Origin: UBA2897 sp036733925
GTDB taxonomy: Bacteria; Bacillota; Negativicutes; Selenomonadales; Selenomonadaceae
Length of the DNA stretch: 39,238 nucleotides
Direction: 5' to 3'
Assembly: GCA_036733925.1 (NCBI GenBank)
Contig: DAIMZO010000021.1
Coordinates: 1 to 39,238, forward strand
Shown piece after piece: positions 16,784 through 24,611 of the stretch. Every line of letters begins with the position of its first letter. Position 1 is the first letter of the stretch. Position numbers and translations under genes: made by a program. The notes below the pieces were generated by a model, which had not been told where the DNA came from, did not search any database, and saw only the letters and a program-made list of their open reading frames with translations.

Positions 16784-16816
16784 GACCGGCTGGGTATTCC
16801 CCAGTCCGGTCTTTTT
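16784..16816 (+). terminator. Terminator between ptsH and ptsI
   Basis: GACCGG-CTGGG (16784-16794) pairs with the 3' arm ending at 16811, with one bulged A, followed by T5. It probably allows partial read-through into ptsI. Confidence 0.78.
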
Positions 16817-16884
16817 GAACGCAAATACACAAAATATTCAGACAGTCCGGATGGGTTCGTCCGATTGTTACGGGGGAAAGAGAA

Positions 16885-18603
16885 ATGGCAGTAAAAGTAC
16901 GCGGAAAGGGAGTCATCTCCGGCATCGCTATCGGCAAGATCATGCTCGCGGGGCAGAACCTCGACGGCTATCTCGTCAACTACAAGCCGGGAACGGTGGC
17001 AGAGGAAAAGGAGAAGGCGACGGCCGCTATTGCAGCCGTTGCGAAACACCTCCAGGAAAGCATCGAGAAGATGCAGAAGAACGATGAGATGAAGGAGCAG
17101 GCGGCCATCCTCGAGGCGCATCGCATGATGATCCAGGATCCGATGATGGCGCAGTCAATCGAGGAGAAGATTGACGAGCTCAAGAACGCGCCGCGTGCCG
17201 TCTTGAAGGCATCCGAGGAACAGGCGAAGATGTTCGAGGCGATGGACGATGAGTACTTCAAGGCCCGCGCCGTCGACCTGCGCGATGTCGGCAAGCGCGT
17301 TGCGAAGTTCATCCTCGGGGTCAAGGAGCCGGAGCTCGGCGACGAGAAAGTGATCCTCTGCGGCCATGAGATCGAGCCGTCGGTCATCGCCGGCATGCCG
17401 ACCGATAAAATCGCGGGCGTGCTGCTCGGCTCGGGCAGCACGACGGCCCATGCCGTCATCATCGCGAAGGCACGCGCCATCCCGACCATCGTCGGCCTGA
17501 ACAAGGAGAATCGCATCGACAAGATTGCCGACGGCGACCGCGTCATCCTCGACGGCGAGCGCGGCGAGGTCACAATCAACCCGTCGCAGGAGGAGATCGG
17601 CTCCTATCAGGAAAAGATCCGCAAGCAGGAAGAGCTCGCGGCGCATTACGCGGCGCTCAAAGACCTGCCGACGGTCACGAAGGACGGCGTGAAGGTCATG
17701 CTCGCGGCGAATATCGGCACGCACATGGATGTCGACAATGCGCTGAACTACGGCGCGGAGGGCGTCGGCCTGTTCCGCTCGGAATTCGTGTTCATGGGTC
17801 GCGAGGAGATCCCGACCGAGGAAGACCAGTTCAAAGCGTACAAAGAGGCCGTCGAGAAATGCGCGGGCAAGCTCTGCGTCATCCGCACGATGGATATCGG
17901 CGGCGATAAGCCGCTGCCGTACCTCAATATCCCGAAAGAGGACAACCCGTTCCTCGGCTACCGCGCGGTCCGCATCAGCCTGCACCGCCGCGACCTGTTC
18001 CTGCCGCAGCTCAAGGCAATCCTGCGCGCCGGCGTCTACGGCCGCGTCGCGATCATGATCCCGATGATCATCAACATCTCGGAGTTCAAGCAGGTCAAAG
18101 AGTTCATCGAGGAAGCGAAGATGGAGCTCGCGCATGAGGGCAAGGTCTACGCGAACAACGTCGAGGTCGGCATTATGGTGGAGACGCCGGCGGCAGCCGT
18201 CATGGCACCGACATTCGCGAAATACGTTGACTTCTTCTCCATCGGTACGAACGACCTCGTTCAGTACACGCTGGCCTGTGACCGCGGCAACGCGAGCATC
18301 TCGTACCTCTACAACCATTTCAACCCGGCGGTGCTCCGCCTCATCCAGCGTACCATCACGGCGGCACGCGAGAACGGCATCTGGGCCGGCATGTGCGGCG
18401 AGATGGCGTCCGATCCGAACGCGGCCGTCCTGCTCACGGCGATGGGCATCCACGAGCTCTCGATGAGCGCGCCGTCCATCCCGCGCGTCAAAGAAAAGCT
18501 GCGCTCCATCACCTCAATCAAGGCGAAGGAAGTCCTCGCCGACGTCATGAAGATGGAAGACGGCGACGAGATCAAAGAGTACCTGAAAAAGGTTCTCGGC
18601 TGA
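16885..18603 (+). CDS. ptsI: PTS enzyme I (phosphoenolpyruvate-protein phosphotransferase)
   Basis: A 572-residue cytosolic enzyme that autophosphorylates from PEP and phosphorylates HPr. The active-site His lies in GSGSTTAHAVIIAKARAIPTIVG (about residues 182-204; the family pattern is GGRTSHSAI, so this is a mild variant that keeps T-x-H). The PEP-binding barrel shows GLFRSEFVFM (about 292-301), the MDIGGDKPLPY segment and the C-terminal GMCGEMASDP with the catalytic Cys. Length is typical. Start 16885 has GGGGGAAAG upstream. It lies 118 nt after ptsH. Confidence 0.98.
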   Translation: MAVKVRGKGVISGIAIGKIMLAGQNLDGYLVNYKPGTVAEEKEKATAAIAAVAKHLQESIEKMQKNDEMKEQAAILEAHRMMIQDPMMAQSIEEKIDELKNAPRAVLKASEEQAKMFEAMDDEYFKARAVDLRDVGKRVAKFILGVKEPELGDEKVILCGHEIEPSVIAGMPTDKIAGVLLGSGSTTAHAVIIAKARAIPTIVGLNKENRIDKIADGDRVILDGERGEVTINPSQEEIGSYQEKIRKQEELAAHYAALKDLPTVTKDGVKVMLAANIGTHMDVDNALNYGAEGVGLFRSEFVFMGREEIPTEEDQFKAYKEAVEKCAGKLCVIRTMDIGGDKPLPYLNIPKEDNPFLGYRAVRISLHRRDLFLPQLKAILRAGVYGRVAIMIPMIINISEFKQVKEFIEEAKMELAHEGKVYANNVEVGIMVETPAAAVMAPTFAKYVDFFSIGTNDLVQYTLACDRGNASISYLYNHFNPAVLRLIQRTITAARENGIWAGMCGEMASDPNAAVLLTAMGIHELSMSAPSIPRVKEKLRSITSIKAKEVLADVMKMEDGDEIKEYLKKVLG

Positions 18604-18621
18604 TATCAAGTACATAGAGAG

Positions 18622-18655
18622 AAAGCCCCGCATGGCAGCCCCATGCGGGGCTTTT
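18622..18655 (+). terminator. Terminator of ptsI
   Basis: A 14-bp stem (18622-18635 with 18641-18654) runs into a T5 tract. Confidence 0.93.
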
Positions 18656-18667
18656 TATGCCAATATA

Positions 18668-18731
18668 TTGTATACATGAAAAGACAATTTTCAAATTTGT
18701 CCTTGCATGTATTTTGTATACATGATACAAT
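18668..18731 (+). promoter_or_regulatory. aspA promoter with repeated TTGTATACATGA operator
   Basis: -35 TTGCAT (18703-18708), 17-nt spacer and -10 TACAAT (18726-18731). The 12-nt word TTGTATACATGA occurs twice in direct orientation, at 18668-18679 and 18714-18725, 46 nt apart. The second copy lies in the spacer and is also half of the inverted repeat CATGTAT-N5-ATACATG (18706-18724). The GTATAC core resembles operators of FadR-type GntR regulators; the regulator is unknown. Confidence 0.7.
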
Positions 18732-18815
18732 ACAGGTGAAAAGGAAATGCCAAGCGGCTGGAAGGGCCGCGCAAGATAGCGATTGGATCTGGCAGACAGG
18801 AAAGGGTGCAATATC

Positions 18816-20204
18816 ATGAGGAAAGAACATGATTTTATCGGTGAGATGGAAGTCCCGGACGAGGTTTACTACGGCGTGCAGACAATGCGCGCGGTCGACA
18901 ATTTCCACATCACGGGGCAGACGATTGACCCGGAATTCGTGCAGAGCATTGCGAAGGTCAAGAAGGCCGCGGCACTCGCGAACATGGAGACGGGCCGTCT
19001 CGACGCGAAGATCGGCCATGCGCTCGTGCAGGCCGCCGATGAGATCCTCGCGGGCAAGCTGCTCGACCAGTTCCCAGTCGACCCGATCCAGGGCGGTGCG
19101 GGCACGTCCATCAACATGAACATGAACGAGGTGCTCAGCAACCGCGCGCTCGAGATCCTCGGGCAGCCGCGCGGCTGCTACGACATCGTCTCTCCGAACA
19201 ACCACGCGAACATGGCACAGTCCACGAACGACTCGTTCCCGACGAGCATCAAGGTCTGCATGAACCACAAGGCGCGGAAGCTGCTGAAGGCGCTCGACCG
19301 CCTCGCCTCCGAGCTCGAGAAGAAGTCCGAGGACTGGAAAGACGTCTTGAAGATGGGCCGCACGCATCTGCAGGATGCCGTCCCCATCACGCTCGGGCAG
19401 GAGATGGGCTCCTACGCGTCGGCGGTCCGCCGCGGCATGAAGCGCATCGAGGGCGCGCTCGACGAAATCCACTATATCAACATGGGCGGCACGGCGGTCG
19501 GCACCGGCCTCAACGCAGAGAAGTCCTACATCCCGAAAATCGCCGAGAAGCTCTCGGAAGTCACGGGCGAGACCTACCGTACCGCGGATAACATGATCGA
19601 CGCGACGAACAACACGGACGGCTTCGCCGACGTGTCGGCCTCGATGAAGGTCACGGCGCTCGTGCTGATCAAGATGGCGAACGACTTCCGGCTCATGGCG
19701 AGCGGCCCGCGCTGCGGCCTCAACGAGATCATCCTGCCGAAGCGCCAGCCGGGCTCGTCCATCATGCCGGGCAAAGTCAACCCGGTCATCGCCGAGGTGC
19801 TCGACCAGGCCTGCTATCAGGTCATCGGCAACGATCTCGCGGTCACGCTGGCCGTCGAGAACGGCCAGTTCGAGCTCAACGTCATGGAGCCGGTCATCGC
19901 GTTCAACACGTTCAACTCGATGAACTACCTGACGAACGCCGTCAATACCTTCGTCGACAAGCTGCTCGTCGGCATGGAGCCGAACCGCAAGCAGTGTCAG
20001 GAATGGCTCGACCACAGCGTCGGCGTCGTCACGGCGCTCCTGCCGCATATCGGCTATGAGAAATCCGCAATGCTCGCCAAAGAGGCCTATAACACTGGCA
20101 AGCCGATCCGCCAGGTCATCTTCGAAAAGCACCTCATGGAACAGTCCCGCGTCGAACACATCCTCTCCCCCGAGCAGATGACCACCCCCGGCATCGCTGA
20201 ATAA
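18816..20204 (+). CDS. aspA: Aspartate ammonia-lyase (aspartase)
   Basis: A 462-residue enzyme of the fumarase/aspartase superfamily, interconverting aspartate with fumarate and ammonia. The signature GSSIMPGKVNPV is at about residues 311-322. The next segment, IAEVLDQACYQVIGNDLAVTLAVENGQFELNVMEPVIAFN, matches aspartase/AnsB proteins better than fumarase C, which has TQCEAL after the signature. TSINMNMNEVLSNRA and SPNNHANMAQSTNDSFPT are further conserved blocks. I chose ATG 18816 (ribosome site AAAGGG) over TTG 18783. In an anaerobe it would feed aspartate into fumarate respiration or succinate/propionate formation. Fumarase activity cannot be fully excluded. Confidence 0.92.
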   Translation: MRKEHDFIGEMEVPDEVYYGVQTMRAVDNFHITGQTIDPEFVQSIAKVKKAAALANMETGRLDAKIGHALVQAADEILAGKLLDQFPVDPIQGGAGTSINMNMNEVLSNRALEILGQPRGCYDIVSPNNHANMAQSTNDSFPTSIKVCMNHKARKLLKALDRLASELEKKSEDWKDVLKMGRTHLQDAVPITLGQEMGSYASAVRRGMKRIEGALDEIHYINMGGTAVGTGLNAEKSYIPKIAEKLSEVTGETYRTADNMIDATNNTDGFADVSASMKVTALVLIKMANDFRLMASGPRCGLNEIILPKRQPGSSIMPGKVNPVIAEVLDQACYQVIGNDLAVTLAVENGQFELNVMEPVIAFNTFNSMNYLTNAVNTFVDKLLVGMEPNRKQCQEWLDHSVGVVTALLPHIGYEKSAMLAKEAYNTGKPIRQVIFEKHLMEQSRVEHILSPEQMTTPGIAE

Positions 20205-20228
20205 AATAGCATATCCGGCACACAGGAT

Positions 20229-20266
20229 AAGAATCGCCGCGCAGGAAGTGTGGCGGTTCTTTTTTG
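20229..20266 (+). terminator. Terminator of aspA
   Basis: AAGAATCGCC (20229-20238) pairs with GGCGGTTCTT (20252-20261, one G-T pair), followed by T6. Confidence 0.88.
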
Positions 20267-20376
20267 TTTGACAGGATCTGCTCCGCGGTAACAGAAACCA
20301 GTGGAACGGTGTTCCTTTTGAGAGAATCTCTGTGCTATAATAAAAGAAAGACGGGTTGCACCGTAGGAAGTGGTAA

Positions 20377-20420
20377 AAGCCTTCCCCATAGGGGAAGGGG
20401 GACCACGTTAGCGCTGGATG
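20377..20420 (+). repeat. Dispersed hairpin repeat copy (CCTTCCCC-N3-GGGGAAGG plus tail)
   Basis: CCTTCCCC (20380-20387) pairs with GGGGAAGG (20391-20398), followed by the tail GGGACCACGTTAGCGCTGGATG. The hairpin core matches hairpins at 12232, 25841, 30071 and 32055. I recall the longer tail from hairpin repeats scattered in Firmicutes genomes, but cannot verify that here. A -10-like TATAAT (20336-20341) and the palindrome GGAAC-GGT-GTTCC (20303-20315) lie just upstream. Confidence 0.65.
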
Positions 20421-20651
20421 ACCTACATTCTCGACTTTTACTGCACGCGGGTTAGGTTAGCCGTGGAACGCGATGGCAGCCAGCACTTCGAGGCCTGCGG
20501 CCGGGACTATGACATTGCTCGCGACACAAACCTGCGTGCGAAGGGGATTTCCATTTTACGCATCGGCAATCGGGATTTATGGGAGGCATTTCCTGCCGTC
20601 TGTGCCTATATCGATCAGACCGTACAGGAACGTCTGATATCGCGGCTATAG
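20418..20651 (+). pseudogene. 5'-truncated DUF559 (Vsr-like endonuclease domain) gene
   Basis: The 77 codons match the C-terminal two thirds of DUF559 proteins: ILDFYC, LAVERDGSQHFE (usually VIELDGxQH), the AYD/R-x2-YL-type middle (DIARDTNLRAKGI), SILRIGNRDLW and VCAYIDQTV. Whole proteins of the family are about 110-125 residues, so about 40 N-terminal residues are missing. An in-frame TAG lies three codons upstream (20409-20411) and no ribosome site is visible. The break falls exactly at the end of the hairpin repeat. It is probably a remnant, although the Glu/Asp and QxH motif residues remain. Confidence 0.75.
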
Positions 20652-20664
20652 GAAAGAAGTCCGG

Positions 20665-20716
20665 TGAAAAGATTTTCAAAGAATGAAAACACGCCCTTTC
20701 CCTTTTCTCGTATAAT
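20665..20716 (+). promoter_or_regulatory. Shared-type promoter A (EIICB): palindrome-N6-GAAAAC-N20-TATAAT
   Basis: TGAAAAGATTTTCA (20665-20678), 6 nt, GAAAAC (20685-20690), 20 nt, TATAAT (20711-20716). There is no good -35 box. The same layout occurs at 22654, 27771 and 32095. A weak LacI-type half site (AGAAAACGAGC) follows at about 20728. Confidence 0.8.
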
Positions 20717-20802
20717 ACAAACATAGAAAGAAAACGAGCAAAGCAAGGAAAAAGTGATACCTACATTCTCGTTGAGTAAAGAGTTAAAGGAAGGGAAACG
20801 TT

Positions 20803-22554
20803 ATGATGGACAAACTCATCAAGATGGTGGAGGTTATGAAACCTTTCTTCGAGAAGGTTGCGAATAACCCGTACCTCCGCGCCATCCGCGATGGCTTCGT
20901 CAGCTGTATTCCGGTCATCCTGTTCTCGTCCCTGTTCATCCTCGTGGCGAGCGTCCCGGAGATATTCGGCGTCAAGGTGCCGGATAACATCTCGAAATAC
21001 CTCTGGCAGGCCTACAACTACTCGATGGGTCTCCTCGCAATCCTGATGGTCATGACCATCGCGAAGAGCCTCACGGATAACATCAACCACAAAATGCCGA
21101 AGCTGCGGCAGATCAACGACGTATCGGTCATGATCGTCTCGGTCATCTGCCTGATGCTCCTCGCAGTCGCACCGATTGACAAGGGCGTATCGCTCGAGTT
21201 CATGGGCACGAAAGGCCTGCTCTCGGCATTCGTCGTCGCATTCACGGTTCCGAACATCTACAAGTTCTTCGTCGGCCGTAACATCACGATCAAGCTGCCG
21301 GATGAAGTCCCGCATTACATCTCGCAGACGTTCGCAGACCTCATCCCGCTGTCGGTCGCGGTATTCGTATTCTGGCTCGGCAGCATCATCTTCCAGAACA
21401 TCACGGGCATGCTGTTCGGCCAGTGGATCCTCGAGCTCTTCAAGCCGTTGTTCGTCGCGGCAGACGGCTACATCGGCATCGCAATCATCTACGGCGCCAT
21501 GGCGATGTTCTGGTTCGTCGGTATCCATGGCCCGTCCATCGTCGAGCCGGCGGTCACGGCCATCTACATCGCGAACATTGAGGCCAACCTGCAGATCGTA
21601 TCGGCGGGCGGCCATGCGACGAACATCCTGACGCATCCGACGAGCTACTTCGTCGCGACGCTCGGCGGCACTGGCGCAACGCTGATGTTCTGCGCGATGT
21701 GCGCCTTCATCGCGAAGTCGAAACAGCTCAAGGCGGTTGGCCGTGCGTCGATTATCCCGGTCTGCTTCGCGGTCAACGAGCCGATCCTCTTCGGCGCGCC
21801 GATCATCCTGAACCCGGTTCTGTTCTTCCCGTTCATCTTCACGCCGATCGCGAATGCCTGGATCTTCAAATTCTTCGTCGATAATCTCGGCATGAACTCG
21901 TTCATCTATATCCTCCCATGGACGACGCCGGCGCCGATCGGCCTTGTCATCGCGACGGGCTTCGCGAAACTCGCGTTCGTCCTCGCCCCCTTGCTGCTCA
22001 TTGTCGATGCTGTGATGTACTATCCGTTCTTCCGCGTCTACGACGCACAGCTCGTAGCGCGTGAGACGGCCATCGCCCGTGGCGAGATCTCCGCGGACGA
22101 TGAGGAGACTGCTACGCCGGAGGATGCCATCGAGGCTGCTGAGGCCATCGAGGAAGGCAAACCGGAGGAAAAGGCAGCGCCTGTTGCTGCCGCAAAGGCC
22201 GAGCCAGCCGCCGAAGCAGCACCTGCCAAGCCGACCGAGATGAAGCGCGTGCTCGTGCTCTGCGCATCCGGTGCGACGAGCTCCATGCTTGCAAAAGCCA
22301 TCGAGAAGGGCGCGAAGAAAAACGACGTGCCGGTGGAGTCCATCGCGATGGCCTACGGCCAGCACAAAGACCTGATCAGCGACTTTGACCTGATCATCCT
22401 CGCGCCGCAGATGGCGTCGATGTTCGACGAACTGAAGCACGACTGCGACGAGAAGGGCGTCAAGAGCGCGACGACGAGCGGACGCGAATACGTCGGCCTG
22501 ACCCGCGATCCGGACGCGGCCCTGAATTTCGCACTGAAACTCATGAACGCGTAA
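20803..22554 (+). CDS. PTS EIICB permease, lactose/cellobiose family (LacE-like)
   Basis: A 583-residue inner-membrane sugar permease. The IIC domain (about residues 1-415) has about ten hydrophobic segments and family hallmarks such as FWFVGIHGPSIVEP and the NEPILFGAPIILNP motif with the substrate-site Glu. An Ala/Glu/Pro-rich linker (about 425-475) leads to a IIB domain with the phosphorylated Cys in VLVLCASGATSSMLA (about residue 485). IIC and IIB are fused as in lactose-type LacE; no EIIA or 6-phospho-beta-galactosidase gene is in the window. Given the galactanases nearby and the promoter it shares with one of them, galacto-oligosaccharides are a plausible substrate; cellobiose-type sugars are the alternative. 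Ribosome site GGAAGGG. It is monocistronic. Confidence 0.9.
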   Translation: MMDKLIKMVEVMKPFFEKVANNPYLRAIRDGFVSCIPVILFSSLFILVASVPEIFGVKVPDNISKYLWQAYNYSMGLLAILMVMTIAKSLTDNINHKMPKLRQINDVSVMIVSVICLMLLAVAPIDKGVSLEFMGTKGLLSAFVVAFTVPNIYKFFVGRNITIKLPDEVPHYISQTFADLIPLSVAVFVFWLGSIIFQNITGMLFGQWILELFKPLFVAADGYIGIAIIYGAMAMFWFVGIHGPSIVEPAVTAIYIANIEANLQIVSAGGHATNILTHPTSYFVATLGGTGATLMFCAMCAFIAKSKQLKAVGRASIIPVCFAVNEPILFGAPIILNPVLFFPFIFTPIANAWIFKFFVDNLGMNSFIYILPWTTPAPIGLVIATGFAKLAFVLAPLLLIVDAVMYYPFFRVYDAQLVARETAIARGEISADDEETATPEDAIEAAEAIEEGKPEEKAAPVAAAKAEPAAEAAPAKPTEMKRVLVLCASGATSSMLAKAIEKGAKKNDVPVESIAMAYGQHKDLISDFDLIILAPQMASMFDELKHDCDEKGVKSATTSGREYVGLTRDPDAALNFALKLMNA

Positions 22555-22573
22555 CCTGTCTCAAAGCCGTTCA

Positions 22574-22613
22574 AAGAACCCGCTGCTTGCTATTGCTACA
22601 GCGGGTTCTTTTT
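22574..22613 (+). terminator. Terminator of the EIICB gene
   Basis: AAGAACCCGCTG (22574-22585) pairs with 22599-22610 around a 13-nt loop and ends in a T tract. Confidence 0.92.
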
Positions 22614-22653
22614 ATCTGGCGGGAGAAGTGCAACGGAAAACGGGTGAACCGCC

Positions 22654-22705
22654 TGAAAAGATTTTCAAACTCTGGAAACAAGATGAATCGCGCAGAAGCT
22701 ATAAT
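22654..22705 (+). promoter_or_regulatory. Shared-type promoter B (SLH porin)
   Basis: TGAAAAGATTTTCA (22654-22667), 6 nt, GGAAAC (22674-22679), 20 nt, TATAAT (22700-22705). No -35 match. The leader to the porin start is about 100 nt. Confidence 0.83.
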
Positions 22706-22809
22706 AAGCATAGTAAGAGATGGGAGGATTTGGGAACAAGGATACAAGTTCCGCCCATTCCTGCTGATGATTCAATAATCGTTAGGGTACAACAGGAGGA
22801 GAAGGAATC

Positions 22810-24336
22810 ATGAAGAAACAAGCTCTGATTGCTGCGGTTCTCGCAGCGACGACGCTGACGGCCGCATCCGCGACCCCGGCATTCGCAAAGACGGCAAACC
22901 CGTTCAAAGATCTGCCGGCTGACCACTGGGCCTACGACGCGGTAGCGATGCTCGCAAAGGACGGCGTCCTGAACGGCTACGGCGATGGCAACTTCAACGG
23001 CACGAAGCTCATGAACCGCTACGAGATGGCCGAGATTGTCGCAAAGGCCGCACAGAAATACGGCTCCGCAAGACCGGCCGACAAAGGCGCTATCAAGAAA
23101 CTCCAGCGCGAGTTCTCCGCCGAGCTCAAAGACATGGATTCCCGCCTGACCGCCGTAGAAGGCGAAGTCACGAACCTCAAGAAGAACCAGTCCAGCTTCA
23201 AATGGTACGGTGATGCGCGTCTGCGTTATTTCCAGAATAAAGACAACCAGATGGTTAAGCCGAATAACTACTGGGGAAAATCACAGGCCGGGAAGGAACG
23301 TCAGTGGGAGAAACGCGTGCGTTTAGGTATTTGGGGCTCTCCCGCAAAGAATCTTTCGGTAGATGGCCGGATCAAGTACGAAGATACCAATGATTATCAT
23401 GGCGGTACGCAGTGGGATGCGACGGATCCGAATGGATCGAATTATAATACTTGGGATGGCAGTGTCCGCAATCAGAATAACTTCAAACTCGACAAAATCA
23501 GTTTGTTCTGGGATAATGCCGGGACGCGCGTTGCGGTTGGCCGCAATGAGTTCAACCTCGGTCAGGGCGGCCTCTGGTGGGAGAACTCGATGGACGGTGC
23601 GTATGTGAAGCATCAGTTCGGCCCAAAGGTCAACATCATGGCAGGCTATGGCGACATGAGCGCCGAGGGCTGGCACGACAGCGATATGTATGCTTACTTC
23701 ACCAATACGTCCGTACAGGCAAGCCCGGCAACAACGTTTACTTTCGCAACGTTGCACACTAATTCCACGTTGCGGACGTATAACAAGAATGCTGGCGGTG
23801 ATCGTTGGCAGCAGATTGGCAATAATTGGTATAATATGCATGATGCAGGTGCCTGGGTCAATAAGGATTATAAGTTCAACCAGTTCGCGCTTGGCGTAAA
23901 TACGCAGCTGGCTCCGAAATGGAATCTCATTGCAGAGGGTATCTATAACAACATTGCAGACAGGGATTCCGACGGCCACAAATTGGATCGCAAGGGATTC
24001 TGGGCGCGCCTGACTTATGGTAATATGAACTGGAGCAAGGGCGGTACCTGGAAGATTTATGGTGAGTACTTCGCTCTCGGCAACGCATCGATTGATTCGA
24101 AATATTGGGGCCATCGCCTGAATATTGCTGGCGGTAACAGCAAATTTACTGGCGGCGATAACAGCTGGGGCAATGGTGACCGCGGCTGGGGCCTTGCAGG
24201 CGACTACATGCTCGCAGCGAATACGAACCTCGAGATTGCTTATTATAAGCTCAATCCGTTCGATAAATATGGCACGGGCACGTACTTCCGTCATTACGAC
24301 GATGTTGCGCTTGGTTCCCTTACGTTCAGCTTCTAA
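22810..24336 (+). CDS. SLH-domain outer-membrane porin (OmpM type)
   Basis: A 508-residue outer-membrane protein typical of Negativicutes. A signal peptide (about residues 1-26, ending PAFA-K) is followed by one SLH domain (about 29-78: FKDLPADHWAYDAV...GYGDGNFNG...NRYEMAEIV) that binds modified peptidoglycan. A coiled coil (about 95-130, LKDMDSRLTAVEGEVTNLKK) leads to a porin-like beta-barrel (about 135-508) rich in aromatic and Gly/Asn residues, ending LGSLTFSF with the terminal Phe expected for BAM insertion. It ties the outer membrane to the cell wall and lets solutes through. The barrel-coding part has stretches (about 23215-23510 and 23690-24330) clearly richer in A/T and in AAT/TAT/GAT codons than the 5' part. 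Ribosome site CAGGAGGAG. Confidence 0.95.
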   Translation: MKKQALIAAVLAATTLTAASATPAFAKTANPFKDLPADHWAYDAVAMLAKDGVLNGYGDGNFNGTKLMNRYEMAEIVAKAAQKYGSARPADKGAIKKLQREFSAELKDMDSRLTAVEGEVTNLKKNQSSFKWYGDARLRYFQNKDNQMVKPNNYWGKSQAGKERQWEKRVRLGIWGSPAKNLSVDGRIKYEDTNDYHGGTQWDATDPNGSNYNTWDGSVRNQNNFKLDKISLFWDNAGTRVAVGRNEFNLGQGGLWWENSMDGAYVKHQFGPKVNIMAGYGDMSAEGWHDSDMYAYFTNTSVQASPATTFTFATLHTNSTLRTYNKNAGGDRWQQIGNNWYNMHDAGAWVNKDYKFNQFALGVNTQLAPKWNLIAEGIYNNIADRDSDGHKLDRKGFWARLTYGNMNWSKGGTWKIYGEYFALGNASIDSKYWGHRLNIAGGNSKFTGGDNSWGNGDRGWGLAGDYMLAANTNLEIAYYKLNPFDKYGTGTYFRHYDDVALGSLTFSF

Positions 24337-24359
24337 TTGCATAACCTGCATAAAAACCG

Positions 24360-24396
24360 GGGCAGCCGCAGATCCCAATCTGCGGCTGCCCTTTTT
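24360..24396 (+). terminator. Terminator of the SLH porin gene
   Basis: A 13-bp GC-rich stem (24360-24372 with 24379-24391) runs into T5. Confidence 0.93.
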
Positions 24397-24406
24397 CGCT
24401 ATAGAA

Positions 24407-24449
24407 AAAGCCCCAGACAGCGTGTTGCACCACATTGTCTGGGGGCTTT
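24407..24449 (-). terminator. Second hairpin, terminator-like on the minus strand
   Basis: AAAGCCCCAGACA (24407-24419) pairs with TGTCTGGGGGCTTT (24436-24449, one extra G). Read on the minus strand the stem is followed by a T run; no minus-strand gene ends here, so its use is unclear. The stretch 24450-24611 holds no gene. Confidence 0.5.
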
Positions 24450-24525
24450 GGGATATTCTAGATGCTCTATAACCGCATTGCATCTCATAATGAGAACGAA
24501 TTTACTCTTTGCATGTACATCCTGA

Positions 24526-24555
24526 TTGACAAAATGTCTATTATTGATATAAAAT
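24526..24555 (+). promoter_or_regulatory. Promoter upstream of the Rpn remnant
   Basis: Perfect -35 TTGACA (24526-24531) with -10 TATAAA (24548, 16-nt spacer) or TAAAAT (24550-24555, 18-nt spacer). Confidence 0.6.
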
Positions 24556-24611
24556 ACAGATAGAGGGTGTGGTGTATCAGGATGACCTGCCATGTGCAGA
24601 CCTCACGATAG

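Noticed and set aside
18786..18812. Second sigma-54 promoter before aspA (CTGGCAG...GGTGCA)
   Set aside because: The distance between GG and GC is 15 nt, not 10, and a good sigma-70 promoter exists upstream.
20264..20455. Small open frame spanning the hairpin repeat before the DUF559 remnant
   Set aside because: It begins at a TTG inside the aspA terminator region, has no ribosome site and simply translates the repeat.
20665..20690. Reading the shared palindrome as a CodY, CcpA or Rex site
   Set aside because: CodY needs TTTTC and GAAAA in the opposite order with one base between, CcpA/LacI sites need a central CG, and Rex needs TTGTGA/TCACAA; none fits.
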